64,000 nt of DNA from Chryseobacterium sp. JUb7. GTDB lineage: Bacteria; Bacteroidota; Bacteroidia; Flavobacteriales; Weeksellaceae. Shown here one piece after another: positions 27,601 through 36,807 of this stretch; the stretch's first letter is position 1; each line of letters starts with the position of its first letter. The translations under genes were made by a program, and so were the position numbers. The DNA is taken from contig NZ_JANUFF010000005.1 in NCBI RefSeq assembly GCF_024806495.1, positions 1 to 64,000 of the forward strand, read 5' to 3'. The notes under the pieces were generated by a model. That model saw only the letters and a program-made list of their open reading frames with translations. It was not told the DNA's origin and did no database searches.

Positions 27601-28492
27601 GAATTATTTAAAATTGAGACTACAACTATTATTAAAAGCATCAATTCAGAATCTTGACATCGGTGCTTTGGTTACCGGTTTGCTTCTTTTTTTAGTATTT
27701 TTTAAAACAGATAATGCAATCTGGTATGGTTTAATTTCTTCCTCAATTTTATTACTCATTCATTTTTCAAGAAAAGACACTGATTTTCTGAAGAATATTT
27801 TAGGAAAACAATTTCATATCGGCCTTGTCACAGAATATGTGTTGATATGGGTGATTATCAATCTATTTTTTATATTTAAAAGTAATGATTTTATATATCT
27901 GGAAACTGTTTTATTATGTTTTATCTTACCTTTTATAAGGTTTAGGCAATTTTTTATAAATCCGAAATTCATTTACAAAATACCTTCAATTCTACTAGAA
28001 TGGAGAGCTTTTATCCGAAAAAATATAATTTTGTCAATATTTTTTTTCTTAAGCTCTTGTTTGCTGGGATACCATCCTGCTACACTTATTCTTTTTCTAG
28101 GCATTTGGATTCACCTTTTATTGAAAGTGTATTCATTTCAGGAATCAAAAGAGCTTTTGATTATTCAGTTTTCAAATATCAGACTACAAAAGAAACTGCT
28201 GTATTCTTCAGTATTTTGTCTCATTTTTTCATTACCAGCAATGATTACTTTTATGATGATAAACCCATCAATAAAAATATATAGTGCTTATTTTATTTTA
28301 TACATTTTCATAATAAACTATGTTATTATCCTTCATAAATACAGCGGTTTCAATGAAAAAATTAAAAAAAATGAAGCCAATGAAATGGAGTTTTTTAAAT
28401 TCTCTATTATGATTTTTCTAGTTATTCCTGCACTCATATATATTTTATATACTAAAAAAACCGTCTCAAAAAAAGTAGCTCAATATGTTTGA
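27593..28492 (+). CDS. Multi-spanning membrane protein, probable ABC permease
   Basis: A 299-residue protein with about eight hydrophobic helices and no recognised catalytic motif. It overlaps the SdpB-like gene by 8 nt and the following ATPase gene by 8 nt, so it is most simply the permease half of a two-gene ABC transporter. It could export the mature peptide or protect the producer from it. Codons are strongly AT-biased. Confidence 0.6.
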   Translation: MLENYLKLRLQLLLKASIQNLDIGALVTGLLLFLVFFKTDNAIWYGLISSSILLLIHFSRKDTDFLKNILGKQFHIGLVTEYVLIWVIINLFFIFKSNDFIYLETVLLCFILPFIRFRQFFINPKFIYKIPSILLEWRAFIRKNIILSIFFFLSSCLLGYHPATLILFLGIWIHLLLKVYSFQESKELLIIQFSNIRLQKKLLYSSVFCLIFSLPAMITFMMINPSIKIYSAYFILYIFIINYVIILHKYSGFNEKIKKNEANEMEFFKFSIMIFLVIPALIYILYTKKTVSKKVAQYV

Positions 28493-29162
28493 AATACGAA
28501 ATCTATCATTACAATTTAAATCAAAGATCATATTAAACAATCTTAATTTAGAGGTGAATCAGGGAAATATATTCGGGATCTTAGGGAAAAACGGAGCCGG
28601 AAAAACCACCTTCTTTGAGACCATTTTTCAGAATACAAAATATACCGGGCAAATATTATGGGATCATCAAAAACTTGAAAAAAGAAATATCTCTTATCTG
28701 GAATCAGAAAATTACTTTTATCCCTATCTCTCTGTAAAGGATATTCTTGATCTTTTTATCAATGAAAAGAATAAAAAAAATGTAAAAAAGCTTGCTGCAT
28801 TTCTTAATATTCCAGACAACACTGTTATAGAAAAACTGTCCTTAGGAACAAAAAAAAAACTCGCCATACTTTGTAACATTTCGATTGACAGGCCTATTTA
28901 TTTGCTTGATGAACCTTTTAACGGATTGGATTTTGAAAGTGTAGAAAAAATGTACTTTCTATTACAAGAACTCAAAGCCAATAAAAAAATAGTGTTTATA
29001 AGTTCTCATGTTCTGGAAACCCTCACCCTCTGTTGTGATACCATCGGACATCTTCAAAACGGGACTTTTCATACCTTTTACAAACCAGAAGAATTCAGCC
29101 TTATTCGTTCTCAACTGACAGAAGAAATCAAACAGGACTGGATGACATATACTAATTTTTAA
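28485..29162 (+). CDS. ABC transporter ATP-binding protein
   Basis: A 225-residue ATPase. Walker A is GILGKNGAGKTT (about 31-42), the signature is LSLGTKKKLAIL (a K-rich variant of LSGGQ), Walker B is IYLLDEPFNGLD and the switch His lies in VFISSHVLET. It pairs with the preceding membrane protein. Among peptide producers, such small ATPase/permease pairs serve for export or self-immunity; the sequence does not decide which. Confidence 0.9.
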   Translation: MFEIRNLSLQFKSKIILNNLNLEVNQGNIFGILGKNGAGKTTFFETIFQNTKYTGQILWDHQKLEKRNISYLESENYFYPYLSVKDILDLFINEKNKKNVKKLAAFLNIPDNTVIEKLSLGTKKKLAILCNISIDRPIYLLDEPFNGLDFESVEKMYFLLQELKANKKIVFISSHVLETLTLCCDTIGHLQNGTFHTFYKPEEFSLIRSQLTEEIKQDWMTYTNF

Positions 29163-29171
29163 TTTATAACA

Positions 29172-29705
29172 ATGAATAACAATAATTATCTCACACTAGA
29201 ATATATTTTTATAACATCAATAAGTATTGCAGTTTCGGCGCTTGCATGTATCTATGGTATTGCTTATTATTTTGTTTCTGATGGCTTTACTTTGCTGGAG
29301 GTTTCCTCACTTCCTTTAATATCCTTATTGGTCGTATTTACTATTTCGTCAATCTGTTTATTTTTAGCCCTTAAGAGATATCATGACATAATTAATAAAA
29401 TAAAAAATGTGCCCTATATTCTTGGTACGGTTGCCATAACGGGTATTTTTATTTTTATTATAGATATTTTCATGTATGCGTTTATAGATAAAACCCTATC
29501 TAGCCAATATATTCAACAGCTAGAAGTTGTTTATAAGCAGTATGGAAAGTCTGCCAAAGATGTTAATAATTTAAAAAGTCTACCCTTTATTCTTCAAAAC
29601 TGGATATTGATTTTCATAAGTCTGGTTTGTGGATCTTTTTCTTCATTAATACTTTTAAAAATATATAAACGAACTAAAGCTAAATCAGAATTAATGACCG
29701 CATAA
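29172..29705 (+). CDS. Four-helix membrane protein, possible DUF4199-like or immunity protein
   Basis: A 177-residue protein with four predicted membrane helices and a soluble stretch before the last (YIQQLEVVYKQYGKSAKDVN). The layout resembles DUF4199 proteins of Bacteroidota, but I cannot confirm this by eye. It lies in the Sdp-like operon 9 nt after the ATPase, where Bacillus encodes SdpI, the membrane immunity protein, so an immunity role is possible. Confidence 0.5.
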   Translation: MNNNNYLTLEYIFITSISIAVSALACIYGIAYYFVSDGFTLLEVSSLPLISLLVVFTISSICLFLALKRYHDIINKIKNVPYILGTVAITGIFIFIIDIFMYAFIDKTLSSQYIQQLEVVYKQYGKSAKDVNNLKSLPFILQNWILIFISLVCGSFSSLILLKIYKRTKAKSELMTA

Positions 29706-29707
29706 AC

Positions 29708-30034
29708 ATGAAAACAATCATCTATGATTCCGAATGTAAATTCTGCACGCGCTTTTCCACCTGGAGTCAGTCTAAAGTAAGTTCAATTGAAATTCTTTCC
29801 GTAAGAAGTAAGGAATCAAGGAAAATATTAAGAGAAAAAGGAGTGAAATTTGTAGATCTTCAGACCGTTTATTTCATTGATCATGATGAAGTTCTGGTAC
29901 GGTCAAGAGCCGTATTCAGAGTATTTTCGAATTTCAGATTCCCCTGGAAATTTGTGTCTTATTTTAAATTTCTCCCTTTACAGGTTACAGATTTTGCGTA
30001 TAAGCTATTTGCAAAATACAGATATTATTTTTAA
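29708..30034 (+). CDS. DCC-family thiol-disulfide oxidoreductase (DUF393)
   Basis: A 108-residue thioredoxin-fold protein with the diagnostic D-x-x-C-x-x-C motif at the N-terminus (YDSECKFCTRF; Cys10 and Cys13). DUF393 proteins often accompany or are fused to HTTM-domain membrane proteins, which supports pairing with the SdpB-like gene here. The candidate toxin has no Cys, so its redox partner is more likely one of the membrane proteins. It starts 3 nt after the previous stop. Confidence 0.8.
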   Translation: MKTIIYDSECKFCTRFSTWSQSKVSSIEILSVRSKESRKILREKGVKFVDLQTVYFIDHDEVLVRSRAVFRVFSNFRFPWKFVSYFKFLPLQVTDFAYKLFAKYRYYF

Positions 30035-30055
30035 AATTCATATCCTTCATTTACC

Positions 30056-30913
30056 ATGAAATACTTATTAATTATTCCAATATTTTTTTTAACAGTTATA
30101 AAAGTCAAGTCACAAGAGATCAACAGGTTTTTCTATGAAGTAACCTATATTCCTAAGAAAGATTCTCTCAGAAAAGAATCTGCGCTAATGGTTTTAGATA
30201 TAAAGAAAGATCAGTCGGAATTTAAAGATTATCAATCAATCATTGCAGATTCTATTGCTAATGAATCTTTCAAAAAAATGCAGAAAACAGGAACTTTTGA
30301 AAATCCGCCTGCCACAAAAAATGCCAGCTTTTCATATGCCATCAGCAAAACATATCCTTCCATGGAAGTACAGTTTACAGAAGGAATGATGAACGGATTG
30401 ACTCCCATTATGCTTGGCTATAAGGAAAATATCAAATTTGACTGGAAAATTGAAAAAGAAAAACAAAAATTTGGAGAATATATGGCTCAGAAAGCAACTC
30501 TGAATTTTGGTGGAAGAAAATGGATTGCCTGGTTTTCTACAGATTTACCCTTTAATGACGGTCCTTATAAATTCCATGGCTTACCCGGTCTTATCATAAA
30601 AATTGAAGATACCGAAAAAAACTATTCCTGGATTTTGAAAGGCAATAAAAAAGCTGCAGACGACAGCAGCAACTCTCTGATGGCAAAATTCACCAGTGGC
30701 AATGTAAAAATTGTCGATAAACAAAAATTTATCAAGACGTTTGATAATTACAAGCAAAATCCTTTATTGGCCATGAGAAGTGAACTCACACCACAGATTC
30801 TCAATATGAATATGCCGGGGACCGATATGAAAATAAGCGAATTTGTAGACAAGCAGGGAAAGGAAATGCAGGAAGCTTATAAGATGATCAATAATCCTGT
30901 AGAAAAACAATAA
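30056..30913 (+). CDS. GLPGLI family secreted protein
   Basis: A 285-residue protein with a Sec signal peptide (LLIIPIFFLTVIKVKSQ). It contains the eponymous FHGLPGLIIKIED motif at about residues 178-190 and a preceding WIAWFSTDLPFNDGPYKF block. The family is Bacteroidota-specific, often near TonB-dependent transporters or peptide systems, and of unknown function. It is the last gene of the plus-strand Sdp-like operon, 22 nt after the DCC gene. Confidence 0.85.
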   Translation: MKYLLIIPIFFLTVIKVKSQEINRFFYEVTYIPKKDSLRKESALMVLDIKKDQSEFKDYQSIIADSIANESFKKMQKTGTFENPPATKNASFSYAISKTYPSMEVQFTEGMMNGLTPIMLGYKENIKFDWKIEKEKQKFGEYMAQKATLNFGGRKWIAWFSTDLPFNDGPYKFHGLPGLIIKIEDTEKNYSWILKGNKKAADDSSNSLMAKFTSGNVKIVDKQKFIKTFDNYKQNPLLAMRSELTPQILNMNMPGTDMKISEFVDKQGKEMQEAYKMINNPVEKQ

Positions 30914-30924
30914 TAGTTAAAGCG

Positions 30925-31060
30925 GAAGCCTGAGGTGGGAAGTCGGAAGTTTTCCCAATAGATATTATCTTTATTTGAACCTCAATTCAGGAAAGAGTTT
31001 TATTAATGATACCTCGAAATTCCGAGCTCAGAAATAACTTCCCTCTTCCAACTTGAAACC
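30925..31060. repeat. Imperfect inverted repeat between convergent operons
   Basis: A GGAAGTCGGAAGTT-like arm (about 30,930-30,955) and an AACTTCCCTCTTCCAACTT-like arm (about 31,037-31,056) are imperfect reverse complements, about 90 nt apart. The arms are built of GGAAGT(C/T) units. This could be a decayed MITE-like or REP-type element. No long T-run marks it as a standard terminator. Confidence 0.35.
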
Positions 31061-31098
31061 AACTAATCCCTAAATTACGATGTTTAAAGAAATTTTAT

Positions 31099-31935
31099 TT
31101 ATCTATTCTTTTGAAAAAAAAGCGTTTTGTAGTATCGATATAAATAATCGTAAACAATCATTTCAAATAATCTTTGATTGGACACAAAAAGTCTGTTGAT
31201 ATTCATATGAAAAATACTCTGGAAAAAATTCTGAACAGAACCTTCGTGAAGTTCATTGATTTTTTCCAGAGTTTTTTTACATTCCCCGATATTTAAAGCA
31301 ATATTATCCCTGAAGTCTGCATAATCATCGGATTTCAGAAACTCCAGATATTTGGGTTTAAAGAGTCTGTATTTTTTATCGAGTTGAGCATTTAAATGTT
31401 TATCTGCATTAAATTCTTTTTTAAAAGATTCATTGCTTTCTTTTATCCATATTAACTTCTCATCAATCGGAAGATTTATTGCATTTAAAAATTCATCAAT
31501 ATAAAAAAGCGATGTGATTATTTTATCTTCATCATCAAATTGAATACAGTTCAGTGTAAATTCACTGTTTTTATAAAAAAGATCTTCTGCAGGTTCCATA
31601 GTTTTTTCACCATATCGTTCGATCTCACGATGATAGGTTTCAAAAACAACATTAGAAATCTCCCCGGAATTCATATAATGTTCAAGCGAATCATTAATCC
31701 GGGCAAGAACCTCATCATTTTTCGTTGAGTCTGTCAGTTCAAAACGAATTCTTATATGATTTTTCGGATCACTGTAGCGAATAAAAAACCATTTTCGAAT
31801 ATGATGGTTGTCCTGTAAAGCGCTCACCAATGGTTGTATTACATCTTCCAGAATAATGTCAGCAGTTTTCACGCCTGTATATATTTTGCAATACAGCCAT
31901 CTGCTTCCCGGCGCAAAATTTCTTATCAACTCCAT
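31099..31935 (-). CDS. Thiopeptide-type LanB elimination subunit (split lantibiotic dehydratase, C-terminal part)
   Basis: A 278-residue protein corresponding to the glutamate-elimination domain of LanB dehydratases. It begins with SRWLYCKIYTG and carries WFFIRYSDPKNHIRIRF, whose Arg62 and Arg64 match the NisB R784/R786 pattern. It also has an FHMNINRLF motif, whose His243 matches NisB H961. The catalytic set therefore looks intact. It follows the glutamylation subunit with the start codon directly after the stop, and ends the CocE/S15-lanB operon. It should remove glutamate from glutamylated Thr/Ser to give dehydroamino acids. Confidence 0.88.
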   Translation of the reverse strand: MELIRNFAPGSRWLYCKIYTGVKTADIILEDVIQPLVSALQDNHHIRKWFFIRYSDPKNHIRIRFELTDSTKNDEVLARINDSLEHYMNSGEISNVVFETYHREIERYGEKTMEPAEDLFYKNSEFTLNCIQFDDEDKIITSLFYIDEFLNAINLPIDEKLIWIKESNESFKKEFNADKHLNAQLDKKYRLFKPKYLEFLKSDDYADFRDNIALNIGECKKTLEKINELHEGSVQNFFQSIFHMNINRLFVSNQRLFEMIVYDYLYRYYKTLFFQKNR

Positions 31936-34149
31936 TTAATCATTTTTATATAAAGAGAAAATAAATTCATGGGTATGGCTCCCATTTTCATCAAACAGAA
32001 ATTCTTCCAAGACTACATTCTTTTCAGTTTTCACAGTTTGAATAAACAGTTTAGCCATCTCAATATTTTCTAAATTTAAGGTCAGGGTATTATCAAATTT
32101 AACCAGCTGTACCCATTGAGGAATTCTAAGCTTCTTTCTCCAATCATTCAGAGCAGGTAAAAATTCATCATAGTCTTCCCCTATAGAAATTACAGATGTC
32201 ATATTTTCCTCAGAAACTTTCCAATGTGCTTTTGAAAGGATGATATTCTGATATTCTACTCTTGGTAAAAAAGTGTACATATTCTTCAGACCACCCCACT
32301 CGAAATAAAGTCCTGTACGCTTATCCTGAGTCAGATCACATAAAAAATGATACATCGGTAATGAATTTGATGCATAATTATGGGCATTCGTGAGATAAGG
32401 TTTTATTTCCTTATTCAATTTTTTTGATCGCAAAACAATTTCATCATTTCGTAATGAAATATAAAGATCATCCACCGAAATCTGATTTTCCTTCGATAAA
32501 ACAGACTGAGCCAGATAAGTAATTTCATAATCCCGCAACAGTGGCCGTCGTATCACATTTCCGATTCTGGCTTCCGGTAAATGAACGATTTCAGCTAAAA
32601 TCTTGTTTGAATTCAGTTCTTTTTCTTTAGCTGTAATTTCTCGGGTAAAGTTTCTGATTTCGGCTTTTTCAGAGCAGAATCTTGCCAGAAGATTGGCAGC
32701 ACTCCGTCCTCCTCCACCTTTCAGAAAAAGTTTTTTCTCTCCCTGATCAGTAACAAGATCACCCATACACGAAATCGTATCAGGCAGATCTCTCCAGTCA
32801 GCATCAAAATCTTTAAAATCTTCATCTTTCAGCTGAATTACCAAATCATTTTGCCATAAACACTGCTGCAATTTTTGATTCAGAATGACCTGAACCGCAT
32901 TCAAAGTAATCTTTAAAGATTGTTTTTCTTTGCCTGCAGGAATAAAAACATCATCAAGATAAGGATGAACACCTTTTGGACTAACATCCTGTCGATATCC
33001 AATTCCTATTTCGGTATCCATAACATAGGCTAAAGAAACTTCCTCATATTCGAATCTCTCGGAAAAAGCTTTTTTAAACTTTCCGAGTTGGGCATTCTTA
33101 TTAATCTGACTTAATTTATTTAAAAAGCTAAGCCCTTTTCTGATTTCTTTTTTCCATTGAGCATCTATATTATATTCTGATTTGTCATATAAATCAGTTT
33201 GGAAAAGATATTTCTGTTCGTAAGTAACGTCCAGCTCTTTTATTAATTTTTCAATTTCAGCATATCTATTAATTGGATTTCCGATATTTTCATCCAATTC
33301 TTCCAGCTTAGTCCGGACGTCAGTTAAAGCTTCCCATTCATCTTCAGCTTCGGTCTTTCTTAAAACATCAATGATAGTATTTAAAAAATCATCTCCCGAA
33401 ACATTAGGTTCCAGTTCACTCACCAGCACCTGATTTTCTATCAACTCCTGAATAAACTCCACTGCATCATCCTTGGTTATTTCATCATCAACCAGGATAC
33501 CTGAAATTTCAGCGATTGTTTTACCGTCTTTTGAAAATTCCAGTATTTTTTCCAGTTCATCAGAAATAGGCGCGGACGAAATAATATACTCTCTTTTTCC
33601 TTCGGTATATTGATATTCGATATAACGGATGGTATTTCCAATAGGGTATATACTGTTATTAGGGAAAAATAAAAGCTTATGTTGAATTGACGGATTTTTT
33701 TCCAGATTTTTTGATAGAGCCACCAGAAAATGCATATCCAGTTTGGTATCCCGAACCTGGTTATCAGTTGATTGTTGATTGTTGCCGATTTCTTTATTGA
33801 GGGTATCAGGAATTTCTAGCACGAACTTGCCTGACCCAATTCCCGCAAACAAACCGAACGGCGTACAGCGTGTACTCATCCGGCTATAATATTTCAGTAA
33901 AGTATGTATAAGCTTCTGCTCTTCTTTCGATGAAAGCTTTTTTTCAGCATCCAGCCAATGTCTCATTTCCGAATACAAATAAGGAGAAGCCAGATAAATT
34001 GCTTCCTGAAAAACAGAATCTGAAATTATCTTTATTAAATCTTCTTTCAAAAACTCTTTTTCAGAGAATTTCTCCTGAAAATATCGATTTGAAAGTATGG
34101 GAGTTCGGACAATATATTTGTCGAAAAATTGATAAGGAAAACGGGACAT
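31936..34149 (-). CDS. Lantibiotic dehydratase, glutamylation subunit (split LanB, N-terminal part)
   Basis: A 737-residue LanB N-terminal protein that transfers glutamate from glutamyl-tRNA to Ser/Thr of a precursor peptide. The key SRMSTRCTPFGLFAG motif (Arg90, Arg94, Thr96) keeps the spacing of NisB R83, R87 and T89, and Arg15 fits NisB R14. GGGGRSAANLLARF is another conserved block. The elimination domain is a separate gene directly downstream. No LanC cyclase or LanP gene is visible in the window. The only class I-like precursor visible is at 23,378-23,575, about 8 kb away across the Sdp-like operon. Confidence 0.92.
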   Translation of the reverse strand: MSRFPYQFFDKYIVRTPILSNRYFQEKFSEKEFLKEDLIKIISDSVFQEAIYLASPYLYSEMRHWLDAEKKLSSKEEQKLIHTLLKYYSRMSTRCTPFGLFAGIGSGKFVLEIPDTLNKEIGNNQQSTDNQVRDTKLDMHFLVALSKNLEKNPSIQHKLLFFPNNSIYPIGNTIRYIEYQYTEGKREYIISSAPISDELEKILEFSKDGKTIAEISGILVDDEITKDDAVEFIQELIENQVLVSELEPNVSGDDFLNTIIDVLRKTEAEDEWEALTDVRTKLEELDENIGNPINRYAEIEKLIKELDVTYEQKYLFQTDLYDKSEYNIDAQWKKEIRKGLSFLNKLSQINKNAQLGKFKKAFSERFEYEEVSLAYVMDTEIGIGYRQDVSPKGVHPYLDDVFIPAGKEKQSLKITLNAVQVILNQKLQQCLWQNDLVIQLKDEDFKDFDADWRDLPDTISCMGDLVTDQGEKKLFLKGGGGRSAANLLARFCSEKAEIRNFTREITAKEKELNSNKILAEIVHLPEARIGNVIRRPLLRDYEITYLAQSVLSKENQISVDDLYISLRNDEIVLRSKKLNKEIKPYLTNAHNYASNSLPMYHFLCDLTQDKRTGLYFEWGGLKNMYTFLPRVEYQNIILSKAHWKVSEENMTSVISIGEDYDEFLPALNDWRKKLRIPQWVQLVKFDNTLTLNLENIEMAKLFIQTVKTEKNVVLEEFLFDENGSHTHEFIFSLYKND

Positions 34150-34154
34150 TTTAT

Positions 34155-36395
34155 TTATTCTTTTACAGGAATTTCAATATAGCTATCATTGTACCATTTT
34201 ATTTCTAATGGCTCTTTAGCGTCTGCAATGGTTTCAAGACTGACATCTTTTCCTGTTCCGTAGTTTATTTGATACTCCGGGCTTTTATTTATACCTAAAA
34301 CAACTATTAGTTTGCTTCCCTTTGGTATCTTTTTACTCACAAACGTGGAATTAGTAATAGGTATAATCTCATTTTTACCCGGCTTTAAGAGGTTTCTTTT
34401 TTCTTTATTTTTTTCATAACTGGCACGTCCCAGATAATCTGATAAATAAAAGAAAGTTCCATCCGGTTCTATCTGAATTAAATTTATTTTGATATCAACA
34501 TCTTTCTTATTTATAAGGATATTAAGTTGAGACGTGAAAGTTCCACTAATGATTATATCTTTATCTAATACTTCTGTCTGATATACAAGAGCGTTATTGG
34601 CAAGTATTCTATCTTTTTGTGTCTTGAAATAGACATTTTCTTCTTCCCTATCTTTAAAATTTACAGTCTGTCCAGCAAAGCCTAAATTTTCAGGTTTTTC
34701 TTTTGTTAAAATAAAACTCTGTTTATCTGAACTTTTTTCATTTTGAAAGTAAAGTTTTAGTTTACTATTATGAGTCTGTTGTATAGTAGGAGCATGATAC
34801 CATTCATTAGCTCCCATAATCTGGTAGTTAATTTTATCCTTTATTAATTCTGGCTTTTTAGCACCTTTTAAAATATAGTCAAACCAAGAAAAAGCTAAAT
34901 CTATAACACTAATTACTGCGACTTTATCAAGTTCATAGCCGCGTAATATATTGGAAGCATATCCTTGAGCTCCTCCATGATCATAAGGACCAATCACTAA
35001 ATAATGTTCAGCATTTTTATTATACTTATAATGTTCTTTCAAATAGTATAAAGCTCCTGGCTGGTCAGAATCATAGTAACCAGTTGTACTTAAAATAGGA
35101 ATGTTTATTTTTGAAAATTCTTTTTTATATGGGACCATCTTTTTCCAATATTTATCATAACTTGGATGGTCAAGCCATCTTTGGAAAATTTCATTTGATT
35201 TGTCATTAAGAATACCTAATTCCCTAAAAGATTTTCCACTTTTATACCAAGCTTGGTTAATAGAGTCCCATTTATTATAATTTTTAAAATCTGATTCGTC
35301 TGCAAATTTATTATTGGTAACATAGGAGATCCATTGGAGCATATAACTCATAAATACATTGTTATTCATAGGAAAATCCATTGCCCCTATTCCTACAGAA
35401 GCCTGAGGAACAATAGTTTTTAATGCCGGATGCATTTTTTTTGTAGATGCCCATTGGCTGAAGCCTAGATAACTTCCACCAATCATACCTACTTTTCCAT
35501 TGCACCAGGGTTGCTTACTTGTCCAATCAATAATTTCATACAAATCCTCCGATTCATGCTCAAATGGTTCTATTTTATCAGGACTATCTCTTTTCCCTCT
35601 CGTATTAACCACAACACCTACATAACCGTATGCTACCGCTCTCTTGCCTGTCGAATAATCATAGCCTCCTGCATAAATATTATTTGTTAAAATTACGGGT
35701 AATGGCTGCTGATCTCCCTTTCTCCGAGTGACCATTACATTTACCGTCACTCCTTTTTTTATTTTTAAATTGTGGGATTCTACAATATACTTGCCTTGGT
35801 CTTTTGACTTTAATAATCTTGCAATTTGAGACTGAATACTTGAGAAAGTTTTATAATTTAGATAATTAAGACATAGATTCAAAGCAGAACTGTAAGTTAT
35901 ACTATCTTGATTTTTTTGAAGCTGTAGAGACTTTTGAAGCTTATTTTTATAGCTTAATATATCTTCTTCAAAAAGTTCTCCAATACGAAACGAATATTTT
36001 TCAGGGAGATCTCGATACTTTATATCGAATGCTTTATTCAATGCAGTTGAAAAAGAAACCTGATCGTTTTTTTCAATTTCTTTAGCTAAAGAATACAATT
36101 CAAAAGTAATGAGCTTAGTACAAGCATTGGTTCTGTTTGCAAATACTTCTCTATAATTATCTACGGTAGATAATGACTTGTTATAATTTCCCGCCAGAAT
36201 CTCAAGTTTGAATAATTTCTCCAGAGAATCCGAACTTTTAGAACTTTTATATTTTTTTGAAACTTCAGCAGCAATATTGGATATTGTCTTATCCAAAATT
36301 GTAGTATCTGATACTGCTATTTTAGAGAAGTGAAATTTTTGAGCCGATAGCAGATTAACAAGAAATACTGCTATTATGAGAAATCTGAAGTTCAT
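34155..36395 (-). CDS. CocE/NonD (S15-like) serine hydrolase of the LanB operon
   Basis: A 746-residue secreted paralogue of the protein at 21,118-23,364 with the same architecture. It has a signal peptide (FRFLIIAVFLVNLLSAQ), about 190 residues of helical N-terminal region, an alpha/beta hydrolase (GGSYLGFSQW; TTGYYDSD; IGPYDHGG) and a jelly-roll ending DSYIEIPV. It is the first gene of the operon with the split LanB, 5 nt upstream of it. Pairing of such a hydrolase with LanB and, separately, with the precursor links the two halves of system A. It probably acts outside the cytoplasm on the exported peptide, which is inference. Confidence 0.85.
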   Translation of the reverse strand: MNFRFLIIAVFLVNLLSAQKFHFSKIAVSDTTILDKTISNIAAEVSKKYKSSKSSDSLEKLFKLEILAGNYNKSLSTVDNYREVFANRTNACTKLITFELYSLAKEIEKNDQVSFSTALNKAFDIKYRDLPEKYSFRIGELFEEDILSYKNKLQKSLQLQKNQDSITYSSALNLCLNYLNYKTFSSIQSQIARLLKSKDQGKYIVESHNLKIKKGVTVNVMVTRRKGDQQPLPVILTNNIYAGGYDYSTGKRAVAYGYVGVVVNTRGKRDSPDKIEPFEHESEDLYEIIDWTSKQPWCNGKVGMIGGSYLGFSQWASTKKMHPALKTIVPQASVGIGAMDFPMNNNVFMSYMLQWISYVTNNKFADESDFKNYNKWDSINQAWYKSGKSFRELGILNDKSNEIFQRWLDHPSYDKYWKKMVPYKKEFSKINIPILSTTGYYDSDQPGALYYLKEHYKYNKNAEHYLVIGPYDHGGAQGYASNILRGYELDKVAVISVIDLAFSWFDYILKGAKKPELIKDKINYQIMGANEWYHAPTIQQTHNSKLKLYFQNEKSSDKQSFILTKEKPENLGFAGQTVNFKDREEENVYFKTQKDRILANNALVYQTEVLDKDIIISGTFTSQLNILINKKDVDIKINLIQIEPDGTFFYLSDYLGRASYEKNKEKRNLLKPGKNEIIPITNSTFVSKKIPKGSKLIVVLGINKSPEYQINYGTGKDVSLETIADAKEPLEIKWYNDSYIEIPVKE

Positions 36396-36444
36396 TGAAA
36401 AAATTATAACTATTATTTTTTTGTGTTATCCTTTGGCTGATAAT

Positions 36445-36482
36445 CTGGGTGACCCAGTTGCCAAAATGCAAAGGCAAATATA
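36445..36482 (-). promoter_or_regulatory. Promoter -7 box and leader palindrome of the CocE/S15-LanB operon
   Basis: The minus strand reads TATATTTGC (36474-36482), an exact TAnnTTTGC. About 17 nt downstream is a CTGGGT-G-ACCCAG palindrome (36445-36457), GC-rich in AT-rich surroundings, in the leader some 50 nt before the start codon. It could be an operator or a leader hairpin. The -33 region is weak. Confidence 0.45.
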
Positions 36483-36552
36483 TTACTTAAACTTGAATAT
36501 CATAACAGTTAGTCCAAATATCAAAAAAGTCAGTTTGCTAATTATAAATTAA

Positions 36553-36744
36553 GCAAGTTTATGGATTCCTAATATAATAATTAATAACATCAATCGTCTT
36601 GAAACAGAATATGGTATATTTTAGCATTCTGATGATCCAAGTTTTGATACTTTGAAAATTAATCAGAGAAGAAGGACAATAGGATTTCCCAGTTTAAAAA
36701 AGTCAACAAAAATTACTAGAGATTTTAATCTAAAAAACCATTAA
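36553..36744 (+). pseudogene. Possible degenerate coding remnant
   Basis: One frame here is open for 22 codons, a TAG at 36620-36622, and then 40 codons to a TAA. The translation after the TAG (HSDDPSFDTLKINQ and following) looks less biased than random AT-rich DNA. There is no start codon and I recognise no family. It may be chance. Confidence 0.15.
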
Positions 36745-36807
36745 AAGCAGTTCTTACTAAATAATTTATTAACGATAAATTATAAATCACTATTTCAAGA
36801 AAAAATA

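Noticed and set aside
31099..36395. LanC cyclase or LanP protease for the LanB system
   Set aside because: I looked for zinc-site GxxG/CHG motifs of LanC and for subtilisin motifs in all frames of the island and saw none. Absence applies only to this window.
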